Source: Acanthosepion esculentum | Taxonomy: Eukaryota > Mollusca > Cephalopoda > Sepiida > Sepiidae | Direction of reading: 5' to 3' | DNA length: 64,000 bases | Assembly (NCBI GenBank): GCA_964036315.1 | Contig: OZ038496.1 | Location: 21,338,685 to 21,402,684, forward strand | In this document: positions 21,521-32,234 of the stretch, piece by piece | Position numbering within the stretch: the first letter of the stretch is position 1 | Layout: each line of letters opens with the position of its first letter | Notes under the pieces: generated by a model | What the model was told of the DNA's origin: nothing | What the model saw: only the letters and a program-made list of their open reading frames with translations | Database searches by the model: none | Made by a program: the position numbers and the translations under genes

Positions 21521-21674
21521 CAGTGTAACCCGGATATAAGAGAAACCCGGATATAAGTGTGATTTTCTCTGGTTCCAAATTAGAGCCTGTGTTAATAAAA
21601 CAAAATAGACCAAACCCGGATATAAGAGACTTCTTCTCCGGTCCCGGCAACTCTCTTATATCCGGGTTACACTG
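21521..21674 (-). mobile_element. pogo/Tigger-like MITE, copy 2
   Basis: The ends are perfect inverted repeats CAGTGTAACCCGGATATAAG, with TATA on both sides (TA duplication). Relative to copy 1 the inner part is inverted. The word cccggatataag recurs inside as well as at the ends. Confidence 0.9.
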
Positions 21675-21716
21675 TATATATACACACACATGCACACACC
21701 ACATATAGACATATAT

Positions 21717-21869
21717 ACTGTATAACCCGGATATAAGAGAGTTGTCGGAACCAGAGACGAAGTCTCTTATATCCGGGTTTCTCTATTATATATACATTAA
21801 CACAGGCTCTAATTTGGGACCAGAGAAAATCTCTCTTATATCTGGGTCTCTTATATCCGGGTTACATTG
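21717..21869 (+). mobile_element. pogo/Tigger-like MITE, copy 3
   Basis: It has the same family ends (ctgtataacccggatataag, right end gggttacattg) and the inner phrase cacaggctctaatttggg in the copy 1 orientation. It is only about 40 bases from copy 2 and opposite to it. Confidence 0.88.
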
Positions 21870-21879
21870 TATATATAAA

Positions 21880-23065
21880 TGTGTGATAGGAAATGTTTAT
21901 AGATAACTCAAGTGATCTACACACTCTCTATCAATCTAATTAGCTACAATTTTTAAAAGTAATTCAAAACCAGGTTATATGTTGTATAAAAAAGAGGTGC
22001 TATTGCATATTTTATTTTTTATTGGCTCCTGTCAAGACTGACTATGGAGGTAACAGTTTTTTGTTTTTTAAACCATCATGGAATGTTCATGACAGGACAT
22101 TTTACAGCCATAATTGGTAATGGGACAGAATGCAGTGATAAGTGGATTCATGCCTTTCACAAACGCTTAGAAGGGAACATAAAAAGTTTCCACTGACTGT
22201 TCTGTTTGTGGTTCCTGTTTTAATCATTCTCTTTAATGAAGCAGATATTGAGATGGTTCCTCTTAGCAGCAGCAGCAGCATTGTAAAATTCATAATTTGC
22301 CTTAAATGATTCATTCTGTTTGTTATAATGGTGATCAATAATGTCTTAAAAGATTTGTGAACAATTTAACTTAAGGAACTGCAAGCCTTAAAGCAGTAGT
22401 TAGCAGGAAGTAAGGACAGCATCAAAAGAAAAAGAAAGAAAAGAATTGGGGGTCGAAGAGAAAAACACATTAACCCACATTAGACAACGACAGTTCCTGC
22501 TATAAAATGATCAGAGTATTTTCAATTAACAAAATTGTAATCGTTTTAAAAATGAATTCTAATAGAAAAATATTATTTTTGTAATGGCTGGGGTTTGACC
22601 AATTCTTGAGATGTGACACAGACTTAAGAAAAAAATAATAAAAATAAATAATGTGTGTGTTTCGCAGAGTGGAAGGGGACATGAGTGTTTCATTTCCTCG
22701 TTTGAGTCACTGACTTCTAGGATCAAAAAAGAAAGCTTTAGGGCTTTTTTTTTTTAGAGATAGGAAAAGGATGTGCAGTGCATGATTATGAGGTGAAATA
22801 TTTTTGCTTAATTGTCTATGAAGGTTCATGTCTCGAGAAAAAGAACTCAAAAAGAAAATATTAAATAAAAATAATAATTTTAAATCCTAAGGCTGTTTTG
22901 AATATTCAAATTTTAGAATTTGTGTTCTAAATAAGTATCTATGCCTAGTGAGTACCATTAACTCCACAAGTACTAAACAGCTCGATAAAAGAAAAGAAAG
23001 AATCCCTGTTTTGAAATGATATTCTTTATCTGTTTATTTAACATTTCAGTTGAAACCTCTGACAT
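21880..23065. other. No gene seen
   Basis: AT-rich with short chance ORFs. A short (AGC)n run lies at 22266-22280. Confidence 0.4.
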
Positions 23066-23069
23066 AGTC

Positions 23070-23610
23070 TTGTCCTCTTCATTTAAATCACCTTATTCCA
23101 AAATCTAAGCAAAGTATTAAAAAATAGGAAAATAAATTTCATTAGAAACAAAGAAAAGAGTGCTGAACTGCTATGCAATACCAATCCTCCAATATGACAG
23201 TGAATACTGGACAATTTCCTCACAGATGAAGAGGAAACTTGAAGCAACAAAGATATGCTTATACAAACATGCTGAAAATACCATGGATGAAGTATGTGAA
23301 CAACTAAAGAAACTGGAAACACAAAAGGACACATAATTAGGAGAAAGAAATTTAAGTTTAAATTTCTGGGACACACAATGAGGAAAATGGGCTTGAAAAA
23401 TATGATACTCATAGGGCATATCAAATGTAAGAGAGATAGGAGACAGCAAGTAACTTACCCCTAAACAGGCTTATGTAAATGCATGGTAGAACAGGGAATG
23501 GGAGTTTTACTAAAAAGACAAACATTGCTAAGTGCTCCAAAGGATAAGAAGTTGCGGAGAGCCATGATCAACCACGTCCTGAAAGGACACACCACATAAA
23601 AGACTAACTA
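23070..23610 (+). mobile_element. LINE family 1, C-terminal and 3' fragment
   Basis: It covers the region after the reverse transcriptase: codons resembling KLSKVLKNRKISLETKK, then LLYDSEYWTISSQMKRKLEA, a GHTMRKMGLKN-like block, and the end cctgaaaggacacaccacat. Several frameshifts break it. The best-preserved copy of this part in the window. Confidence 0.8.
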
Positions 23611-23854
23611 TAGTACTAATATTTTAATATCTGTAATGTTATCATATAAAATGAGTTTTTTAACAAAAGGAAAATCTTTCCTGAGTCGATGAAATCTCCC
23701 TAAAATATTTGATCAGTGATTGTAAATGAAGTATAAAATTTATTAAAACCTCTAAAAAAAAAAACCCACTATAAAAAATATATTATGTATGTAATTTTTT
23801 ATGTATATGTGTGTGTGTGTGAGAGAGAGAGAAAAAGAAATAAAACTAAAAAAT

Positions 23855-23985
23855 AGGAAACATATATCAATAGACATTTTAAAATAAAAGTGAAACATAT
23901 TAGATTAATATGTTTCTTATTTGTTCTTTTATTTTCTCATCCTGTCAGATTCCGATCCATTTGATCTTTAACTGGTAGCCACTCT
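23855..23985. repeat. Interspersed repeat E, copy 3 (partial)
   Basis: Shares aataggaaacatatatcaat, gtttcttatttgttctttt and tcctgtcagattccgatcca with copies 1 and 2. The second half of the family is missing. Confidence 0.6.
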
Positions 23986-24777
23986 GTAAAACGTGTGTAC
24001 CATGCTAAGAAAACCTGCAAAAAACTGATGTATTTGGTCATATGATTACCTTTAATACTAGTATTAAAAAGAAAAACAAATCAAAAAAAAAATTCTTCAG
24101 GTAAATTACCTTTTTGTCGCTCCCTCACATCAACCCCCATCTCTTATTTCCCTTTCACCAGTCATAGAAAAATTCCATAAAAGAATTAAAATATTTTTGA
24201 TAAAAGAACATGCAATAGTCAACAAAAAAAAACAAACTCAATAAGTTAGCACAAGCAGCAGCATCAATTTTCATTACATTTTTTTCTATCATCTTTGTCC
24301 TCTTCTTTTTCAACCCCACTCCTCCCCTAACCGATTAGGAAGGGGGAGTTCTTGAAGACTTTTTCCGGAGAGGCGATCGCAGCCAATCGGAAGAAACCAT
24401 TCATAAATCAAACAGCTTCCACTTTTTATCCGAAGCGCATTGTCAACCAACGCTCACGACACATTCTCCGGGGGGCAGGGAAAAGCCTCTGTTTCGTTCC
24501 AACATTTCCCTCACATTTTCGCTGCACCCTTTACTTCATCTCTCACTTCCCGCTACTCGCAGTGGACCAGGTAGTGGGCACCTTCACTTGTCTGTTGAAA
24601 ATAAGGCAGGGGGCCCCCGATGGATTGTCCCCAGTTTTGGAGAGAAAGAAATGTGTAATCATCAGCTGGCGACTTGCCGGTAAAAGCATTTCATTTAACA
24701 TTATTATTTATATGCACCACCCCTTCTATCAAGGATCATCTCATGTGAACTCAGCTGTTAACCCTACAGCTATTGTG

Positions 24778-24822
24778 CGCGTGCGTGTGAGGACGGGTAC
24801 GTCCGCACACACGCACGCATTT
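24778..24822. repeat. GC-rich palindrome with alternating purine-pyrimidine
   Basis: gcgtgcgtgtg-a-ggacg and cgtcc-gcacacacgcacgc form a stem of about 16 pairs around ggta, with one bulged base. The alternating gtgcgcgtgcgtgtg could also adopt Z-DNA. It lies inside the promoter-like island. Confidence 0.75.
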
Positions 24823-24896
24823 TGAGTTTGTGTGTTTGTAATATCCACATTTACTAGTGTTTACTATACTTACTGTTCCTACCTATTCTGAAAGGG

Positions 24897-24929
24897 TCTT
24901 TCGTAGCCACGGCACGTAACTACGAAAGA
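24897..24929. repeat. 10-bp inverted repeat
   Basis: tctttcgtag (24897-24906) and its complement ctacgaaaga (24920-24929) are perfect, with 13 bases between. A possible hairpin or dimeric protein site in the promoter-like island. Confidence 0.7.
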
Positions 24930-24986
24930 AACAAGTGCTTACATACGTGCGTACATACAGTAAGTACTACCAATGAGTGTGCACGC

Positions 24987-25103
24987 TTAACTTGTACCAT
25001 GACTGACTGACAGATTGGGAGAAAAAGAGAGAGACGAGGCTGAACGAGTCAAAAGAGACACTGTTGCTATCGTCATCCACACAACAACTAGTGCTCTCAT
25101 CAT
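24987..25103 (-). CDS. Signal-peptide-like frame (alternative first exon)
   Basis: From the ATG at 25103 the minus strand reads MMRALVVVWMTIATVSLLTR and then a serine-rich stretch to a stop. A basic start, a hydrophobic run (ALVVVWMTIATVSLL) and small residues after it would suit a secretory signal. Possible donors, gtacaag and gttaag, lie near the end. No homologue is recognised. It competes with the plus-strand exon at 25204 for use of the same island, and may be chance. Confidence 0.2.
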   Translation of the reverse strand: MMRALVVVWMTIATVSLLTRSASSLSFSPNLSVSHGTS

Positions 25104-25203
25104 TAAGTTTACGCTTTGATCAAAGCTTCGGCTTTTTTTTCTCTTTGTTTCTCTTTCTCTCTCCTCAACTGCATTATATCGTATCATCCACCTGAAATCA
25201 GCA

Positions 25204-25261
25204 ATGGAGGAGAAAGCAGATTTCGAACCTCTTTGTGATGTTTCCGAAAGTTACATGGTCG
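25204..25261 (+). CDS. Candidate first coding exon
   Basis: Downstream of the CpG-rich island, gcaATGg gives a reasonable start context. The frame reads MEEKADFEPLCDVSESYM and V, with balanced, charged composition unlike the microsatellite-type ORFs nearby. A possible splice donor is G|gtatca at 25261/25262, followed by a pyrimidine-rich stretch of TTTC repeats typical of intron. Without splicing the frame runs on to a stop about 100 bases later, through low-complexity F/S/L residues. I do not recognise the protein and no second exon could be linked, so this rests on context only. Confidence 0.35.
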
Positions 25262-25264
25262 GTA

Positions 25265-26797
25265 TCACTGATTGCTTTCATTCTTTCTTTCTTTCTCTTT
25301 CTTTCTTGTTGCTTCCACGAGTTTGTTTTCTTTTTTACCGAATTTTGTCTCTGTTATTTTCTTTATAATTTTGGCTGTCAATTTCAGAAAAGAAATTGTT
25401 TTATTAAATATTTTGATTTTCTTTTCTTTTCTTTTTTTTATAAATTCTACTAACATACTTTTTTGTTTATAATTGAATTTCCATTTAAACTGATACCGGA
25501 CCCTTAATTAATTCTACATTCACTATATAGAAAGAAGCAGAAGACAGTAAGACACAATAATGTCGACACACCTGTGGATCTGCTTCTTTTTTTTTTTTAC
25601 ATCAGTTCTTTTGGACAATTTTTATCTATTTTTTTTATATTCAAAATTCTTACACATACACAAGAATTTTGCATTACATTCACAATCATTCATTTCATTG
25701 TATTGTCAAGATGTGCACATAAAAGTATATATTCCTTAATAATACTTAGATACAAGTACAATATTTTTTAGAGACACCTAAATATTTTTATTTTATGTTT
25801 TACAAAATGTTGTATTTTTTCTAATCTCAAATTCATTTCATTACAACATAACAGGTATAAAATAGCAATCACATTTATGAAGAAACACCTACATTCACAC
25901 ATAAGAGGAATAAATACTTGACTAAGTCCTAAAAGATGATAATTTTGTTAATTTTCATTTCTGTTTTTAGAGAGGCTATATAACAGTACATAAATAAATA
26001 TATACATTTTGACATCTTGGTATTCAAATTCCAAAATTATTTGTTATCAAACTCAATAGAAAAAAATCTTTATTTGCTTATAGTTCCTTTAAAACTTCCT
26101 ACAATTATTGATTACAGATGAGAAAAAAAACGAATAAAATAAATATTAATGTTATATTTATTGAAAAATGTATTGCCTTTTATTCCCTAGTTTTTTTTTC
26201 TTAAGCTTGTTAGAATGTTTCACTTTAATCTATATAAAAACAATTTAATTCCATAATATATAAAGATCATATTGAAAACATCAGTTTGTCTGTGGTAAAA
26301 GATAGTTTGGAAGAATTTATTCTATTTTGTTTTTGCTTTTACAATTTAAAATAAATTTCATATCACCTATTTCTCTAAATATTCTGTATAAGACTGTTTC
26401 TCATGGAACTGCAAAATTTGTCTGACAATAAAATATGTTTATACTTCACATGAAAATTAGTGTATGTACAGATGTATGTAAGCATGAATTCTGATAAATA
26501 TAGGGATGTATAATTATGCAATTGCAAGAGCAGTCTCTACTGAAATTCTATATTAATTTATAAATTCTATAATCTGTATTAATATCATATTACATACAGA
26601 ACTAAATTATAAAGAGTTCCAAGCATTTTTCTTTCCAAAACTGGAGATTCAATATACTCGTTTTTCTCTGGAAACTTTTTCAAATAGCTTGTGTGCATGT
26701 CTGTGGAATATTATACATTACTATTTTATGTGTGTGAACTAGTATTGTATAAGAAGTTGCTGAATGTTATCAATCTGATCCACTCCCCCAAAAATCT

Positions 26798-26800
<3 letters not shown>
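25265..26800. other. No gene; possible first intron
   Basis: Pyrimidine-rich at the start, then plain AT-rich sequence. The short F/L/S-rich frames at 25235-25470 come from the TTTC run. Confidence 0.35.

Positions 26801-26846
<46 letters not shown>
26801..26846. repeat. (TA)n microsatellite
   Basis: About 23 units ending at the left end of the next fold-back. Confidence 0.95.
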
Positions 26847-26849
<3 letters not shown>

Positions 26850-26988
26850 CTACTTCAAACATTATTTTTAGTTGATACTTATATTTGAGTAGATGCTCAA
26901 TTTTTGTTTAGTTTTTTAACAAAAAAAGTAAAAATATGGAGCATCTACTCAAATATGGGTATCCACTAAAAATAATATTTGAAGTAAT
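26846..26988. mobile_element. Fold-back element, 143 bp
   Basis: The left arm begins attacttacttcaaa-like (attactacttcaaac) and the right arm ends gtttgaagtaat-like (atttgaagtaat). Both contain tatttgagtagatgct or its complement. Arms are about 60 bases with a loop of about 20. A (TA)n tract touches the left end. Confidence 0.8.
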
Positions 26989-27029
26989 AAAAATAGGTTG
27001 TATTAAAAATCCATTAATCATGTGTGTGT

Positions 27030-27031
<2 letters not shown>

Positions 27032-27087
<56 letters not shown>

Positions 27088-27102
27088 TATATATATATAT
27101 TG
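27032..27102. repeat. (TA)n(CA)n(TA)n microsatellite
   Basis: Compound run about 70 bases long. Confidence 0.95.
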
Positions 27103-27134
27103 TGTGTGTCTGTTTGGTAAGTTTCCTTGGTTTG

Positions 27135-27165
27135 TTTGAGAACTTTTCAGCAACCCCATATATTA
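27135..27165. repeat. Solo end of the GTGCTGAAAAG MITE family
   Basis: gagaacttttcagcaacccc matches the right terminal repeat of the family at 9706 and 47369. No matching left end was found nearby. Confidence 0.5.
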
Positions 27166-27611
27166 TACTATTTCACACACATAAAATAGTATTATATACT
27201 AATATATGATATTATAAAACTAATGTTGTATAAAAATCTTGTTTGTTAAAAGAAGCAAAGCAATTTTCAGGAAATTTAGATGACATTTAATTCCTGTAAA
27301 GTTGAAAATATTGTCATTTTTAATTGAAACATTTCAACTTTTTTAAATAAAACCACATATGAAATATATGTATAAAAATATTTTTGTCAAGTCAAAATAA
27401 TTCTCATATTTGATAAATATATCAAGGACAGATTTTTCCATATATTCTCAAATTCAAAAAATATTTTCAACCAATAAATTCTGAAAATATATCAGCATCA
27501 TTATGAAATAAAAAAGGAAATAGTTACTCATGCAAAAATATATATAATCCTCTCCAAAAAGAATGAAGTATTTAACAAACTATATATATATATACACTCA
27601 TATTGCAGATA

Positions 27612-27852
27612 CAGTGCTGGTGTTAATAAAACAGTGCTCAATGTAATAAAACAGCTCTATTAAGTATATATTAATAAATATACATATTAATCCTCGCCGA
27701 TAGCGTGACTCAGAGTCTGGTGTACAGTACAATCTTCAGGTGCTGAGTATAGAGGTGCTCCTGAAGATTGCATAGTGCATGAAACTTTGAGTTATACTAT
27801 TGGTAAGGGATAATATATATATTTATTAATATATACTTATTCATGCCAGCAC
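27612..27852. mobile_element. Degenerate fold-back element, about 240 bp
   Basis: The outer ends gtgctggtgttaataa and ttattcatgccagcac are inverted. Inner paired blocks are aagtatatattaataaatat and its complement, then caatcttcag/ctgaagattg. The left arm has about 30 extra bases (27625-27660). The centre, cttcaggtgct...ctcctgaag, is itself a hairpin. Confidence 0.75.
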
Positions 27853-27860
27853 TATATGTG

Positions 27861-27892
<32 letters not shown>
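27861..27892. repeat. (TA)n microsatellite
   Basis: About 15 units just outside the fold-back. Confidence 0.95.
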
Positions 27893-27897
<5 letters not shown>

Positions 27898-27966
27898 GGA
27901 GATCAGCCAATCATGCTAACTTGGTTTCAACCTTTCAGTATCCTCAGGTGATATAGGCCAAATCTC

Positions 27967-27984
27967 TCTCTCTCTCTCTCTCAA
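27967..27984. repeat. (TC)n microsatellite
   Basis: About 9 TC units. Confidence 0.9.
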
Positions 27985-28100
27985 CATGAAACAGACTGTC
28001 ACCTCTGGGTGTTGACTTCAGTGTCCACTTTTTTATTTACATATAATATGATATTGAGCACTTTAACCCATAAATACAGCATACCCTAAAACTATATTTT

Positions 28101-28105
<5 letters not shown>

Positions 28106-28141
<36 letters not shown>
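28106..28141. repeat. (TA)n microsatellite
   Basis: About 18 units. Confidence 0.95.
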
Positions 28142-28144
<3 letters not shown>

Positions 28145-28375
28145 TCTCTTGTGTTTTAAATACATATTTCTTTCTGGGATTTATTACAATCAAGAGCTCA
28201 GACAAGTGGGTGTAAGCTCTGCAAAACTCAGAGTAAGGATGAGATAAATGAATATTTAATTTTATTATTTTTAACAGTTTATTTTTTTATATCCAGCACC
28301 CTAATTACAAAGACTCCTTCCAAATATACCCTGGTGACTCCTTTCTTTTCTATTTTCTTTTGAAAAAATACATTG

Positions 28376-28376
<1 letters not shown>

Positions 28377-28418
<42 letters not shown>

Positions 28419-28420
28419 CG
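28377..28420. repeat. (TA)n(TG)n microsatellite
   Basis: TA run passing into TG. It is followed by agggagcattgggaagttc, which weakly resembles a left end of the GTGCTGAAAAG MITE. Confidence 0.9.
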
Positions 28421-28559
28421 TGCACGCATGTATAAGGGAGCATTGGGAAGTTCTGATATTTGCTTATTTGATAAGATTTCTGGAAACGAGTTGGGTAAAA
28501 ACTTTACCACACACATTCATATACTCCTTAATTTGAATATACACTAATTTGTAGAAATT

Positions 28560-28650
28560 GACTTAGAACCATTATAATGGTGCATTTAGTGAGAATTGAA
28601 CTGATTACATTACTTTGACAAGCTTGCTAAGCATCATTCTACAGCAGGTG
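28560..28650 (-). mobile_element. Possible tRNA-like SINE head
   Basis: The minus strand has a B-box-like agttcaattctc (complement of gagaattgaact at 28592) with a tRNA-like spacing to atgcttagcaagc upstream. No core is recognisable. Confidence 0.3.
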
Positions 28651-30935
28651 CCCAATACACTTTTTTATAACTTCTTTTCCAGTACTCTACCTAAGCTTTT
28701 CCGTCATCACTTGGAGGTTTTGAAACTTTTAAGTGCTGCAATCTTCATTATCTAATCACACATTGTTGCTTCTTGTTATGTTGTATGTATTGTGGTGAAA
28801 ATGCGTCTGCCTTCTCCCTGTTTTTATTATCTTAGCTGTGACATGATCCATTATATTGTTATCTGTTTTGTGGTGTGTAAGAGAGGGGGAGGCGACATAT
28901 ACAGGCGCTTGCAGATCGTAGCTAATGATAAGAACCTTTTGCTGCCAATGAAATGCTTTTTTGGGGGGGGGTTGCTTAGATTGCAAAGTGAGATCATGAA
29001 CAGATCACTTTTTCTCATAACAACTTGTTTCCAGGAACAAAATAGATATATGTAAATGATTGTCCTTTTTTTTTTTAACCTCACATTCCAAAAGCACTTT
29101 TTTCGGGTTTTGTTTTGTTTGTTTTTTGTTTTTTTTAAATCTTTTGACAGCAATACAGGTATTTTTCAAGAGACAAAATTACCCCCACTCAAAAAAAAAA
29201 AAAAATGTTTCAAATATACTCAGAATGTAAAAATAGGCAAATATGAAATAAATTAAAAATGGAAAGTGAATTTTAAAGAATCCTTTTTTTTTCCATCTTA
29301 TATAAAAATATATAGTGATTTTAATATCTACACAAGAGATTGAAACAATTTTTTTTATTTTTATATTGATATATAAATTTTACTGTAACATTTTTCTGCA
29401 CATATATGTGTACATACAGAGACATGCAAAACTTTTAACTCAAAATTTTTATTAAATAATTATATACTAGTGTTTTATGAAATTATTCTAATTGAGGTTA
29501 AATTTCTTATATACATACAATTCTAATATTTCTGCAATTTTTCTAATCAAGTAGAAAATTCAGGTTGTAAAAGTCATTTTATACTTGCTGGTGTCATTTG
29601 TTCTATACAGAATGACATGAATATTCTTTGAGAATACTTCCTTTGTCAAGAAAGAATATTTATATAATTTCATCAATAATGACTGAAGAATAATGGCTTT
29701 GCCAACGGTAAAAATGTAAAATTGCACACTTATTTCCTGTTTGATGCTGTCTTTAAGACTTTCAAGCACAATTCTTCAAGTTTTTAGTAGATTTCTGTGT
29801 AGGTGAGAGTGGAGATTTCTGCCAATTGTTAAAGAACCTGACAGTATCAGGTTTATCAGTGAAGCATCATGGTTTTGTCATGACCTTTAACATTTCAAAA
29901 AAGATTTTTTCTTTTGCCCTAATTTTATGAGATTTCTGTTCACTTTTTATAAGGTCAATTTTCTTTTCACTTCCTGCCCACTTGTCAACAAACCACTTCT
30001 CTGCACCACTGATTTATTCTATTAGTATTGGTCTATTATTATTTATAAAGTACACTTTACTTGGATCTTTGTAGCTTTGTCCAGGTTTATTTAATAGGGC
30101 AAATACCATAATATTTCAAGGAGAGAATTAAAATGTCATCATTTATATTGCTTTAATATTGTATATTTTATAGATATAAAAATGCTAAAAAAATATCAAT
30201 CCTGTCTTATCAAATTGCTGGAGAGAGTTGTGAATAAGACAGAATTGTTTTGATAGTTAAAACCCCCAATGTTATATTTGCTATTTGGTAATAAAGATTT
30301 TTACACAAATGACTGAAATATATAAATTTTTTAATTTATTTTGGCTCTGATTCTAAGTTTTACTCTGCATTATTTTATTGTTTTTATTCTATCAGTCAGG
30401 TACAATGGGTCTTACAAATATGGAATTAATGCCTCATAGCTCTTTTTAAATGAAATCAATATTAACTTTTGCTAACAGGTAATAAGGAGACTCATCAATC
30501 CTCATTTCTATGCCATTTTATCACCCTTGAAATATTCATGTATACACTAAGCCCTTAAAAAATACATTTTTATACATTTTAGTATAACTGATTTCATTTT
30601 TTCACCTTTCATTCTGATGCTACACACTGTTATATAATAGGCCAATTATTTTCTGTTTTATTTTTGTAATGTCAAATAACTTTTTGCCATACTAGAATTA
30701 TCTCCCTTGTATTGGCAACATCAAATTGCAGAATTGTTTTCCTTTCACTGGATATGCCAGGTGACAGTGTCATTTTTATGACAATGTTGGTCTATTCCAA
30801 GATATTTACAAAGATAGGAACCAATTACATGAAAAAAAGTGTAAGACAATAAAAAAAGTGAAAAATATATAAAATGATGTCTTTTTTAAGCATGTGTAAC
30901 ACAGACACACACACACATATATGTTTCACATTTTA
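28651..30935. other. No gene seen
   Basis: AT-rich. Homopolymer runs lie at 28965-28973 (G) and 29191-29204 (A). ORFs up to 100 codons on both strands have low-complexity residues only. Confidence 0.4.
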
Positions 30936-30937
30936 CT

Positions 30938-31035
30938 ATATTATAGGGGAAAATGTTCAGTATGACAGATTTTGGTTAGTAGATGTCATTGAAGCATGAA
31001 ACTGCCAGGTACCATGCAGTGCTGCATCATATGTT
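30938..31035 (-). repeat. Interspersed repeat G, copy 1
   Basis: gaagcatgaaactgccaggt and atgcagtgctgcatc are the complement of phrases at 35930 and 49600 (caacactgc.tg.tga.t.tcagtttcatgctt). On the same strand as 49550 it also has ggg.aaa.tgttcagtat. Confidence 0.55.
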
Positions 31036-31061
31036 CACATATATCTATTCATCTCTCTCTT

Positions 31062-31062
<1 letters not shown>

Positions 31063-31085
<23 letters not shown>
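31063..31085. repeat. (TA)n microsatellite
   Basis: About 11 units, left flank of the next MITE. Confidence 0.9.
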
Positions 31086-31092
<7 letters not shown>

Positions 31093-31093
<1 letters not shown>

Positions 31094-31200
31094 TGAATGC
31101 TGAAAAGTTTTCAGACCAGTCAAAAAGGGATTCTGAAATAAATCCTGATATTTTGTCAAATTCTGGGAAGTGGGTTAGGCTAAGAACTTTTCAGCACTCC
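31093..31200. mobile_element. GTGCTGAAAAG MITE, 108-bp copy
   Basis: The left end is tgaatgctgaaaagttttc and the right end is agaacttttcagcactcct. The inner part shares gaagtgggttaggctaag with the region at 56715 (gaagtgagtcaggctgag). TA tracts lie on both sides. Confidence 0.8.
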
Positions 31201-31204
31201 TATG

Positions 31205-31262
<58 letters not shown>
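31205..31262. repeat. (TA)n microsatellite
   Basis: About 28 units, right flank of the MITE. Confidence 0.95.
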
Positions 31263-31269
<7 letters not shown>

Positions 31270-31324
31270 GAATGAACAGATTTATTTTTAATACAATATT
31301 TTCATTATTTCTACTACAAAGTGG

Positions 31325-31395
31325 CACGGAGGCAGGTTTGAGCCCTGCTGGAGAGCATGTTTTCTTTGTTAATATTTCTTGATGCTAGGTAGATA
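31325..31395 (+). mobile_element. SINE F relative (B-box part)
   Basis: gaggcaggtttgagccctg, then ctggagagcatgttttcttt, parallels the B box and the following stretch of the SINE at 9345-9572. Head and tail are not recognisable. Confidence 0.45.
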
Positions 31396-31513
31396 GATGT
31401 AATATACACCGTTTAAAAAACGAATATGTTATCTATTTCAAATAATAGTATCCACTAAAAAGTAAAATTTTAATTAAAAAAATTCACATATACATAAACA
31501 CAGAAATATTTAT

Positions 31514-31517
<4 letters not shown>

Positions 31518-31552
<35 letters not shown>
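31518..31552. repeat. (TA)n microsatellite
   Basis: About 17 units. Confidence 0.95.
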
Positions 31553-31554
<2 letters not shown>

Positions 31555-31559
31555 CATTT

Positions 31560-32230
31560 TTTAAAGTTCTTGAATGATCTAGCATTGTGATCATTTTTCT
31601 AACAATTATTACCAGCAATTTTGGCATTTTAACTCCCATGATTCTGGCAGTTCAAGAGATTACTATCATTCTGTCAATCAAACCATAACACTATCTTAAA
31701 GATCATTCCAAGCATCTCAGATCATTATCATCATAACACACTCCTTTTACATATTTGGTTGTAATGTGAGTGCATGTGTATGTCTAAGTCTATGCATTAT
31801 GCATCTCTCTGTATGTTACTTGTGTTTGTATGAGCTGCCAAAAACTGATGAAATATCTTGTATAATATCAAGCAAATGACTTTATCGTTTGTTTCTGCTA
31901 TGCTCTTTGTTACTTGATATATTAAAGATGGATCTGATAGTCACATTCTTAGTACATAATCAACCAACACAACTTTCTCAAAGTAGAGTAAAAGTACAAT
32001 TACAGAGATAAAGAAGACTATTAAGAGAAGGCTGCTATAAGGCAGGAGCATTGGTGGCACCTTTCGTCTCTACATGTCTGTGTGAGCATATTACAAGCTT
32101 ACATATAATTCTCAACATATTAGTATCAGTTTTAGTACAAGTACTGCTTGAAATTCAAAGTTAGATCATAATTTAGAATAGTAGAAACTAAGTAAATATT
32201 TTTTTTTTCATCCTCATAATAGAACGATAT
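31560..32230. other. No gene seen
   Basis: Moderately AT-rich sequence without a recognised element. Confidence 0.35.
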
Positions 32231-32234
32231 ATCT

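Larger units (their letters stand above)
24330..25200. promoter_or_regulatory. CpG-rich promoter-like island
   Basis: Against the AT-rich background this stretch is clearly richer in G, C and CpG (gaggcgatcgcagccaatcgg, gaagcgcattgtc, gtgcgcgtgcgtg). It has a good CCAAT box in agccaatcgg at 24381-24390 and a C-rich element, ctcctcccc, near 24320. No TATA box is placed convincingly. It leads to a candidate first exon at 25204 on the plus strand; a competing minus-strand start lies at 25103. Unmethylated promoter islands in invertebrates can look like this, but an old GC-rich repeat cannot be excluded. Confidence 0.45.

Noticed and set aside
24352..24825. 157-codon open frame, the longest in the window
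   Set aside because: It lies in GC-richer DNA where stops are rarer, shows no motif or domain, and ends in residues encoded by a CA/CG palindrome. More likely promoter or 5' UTR sequence than protein.
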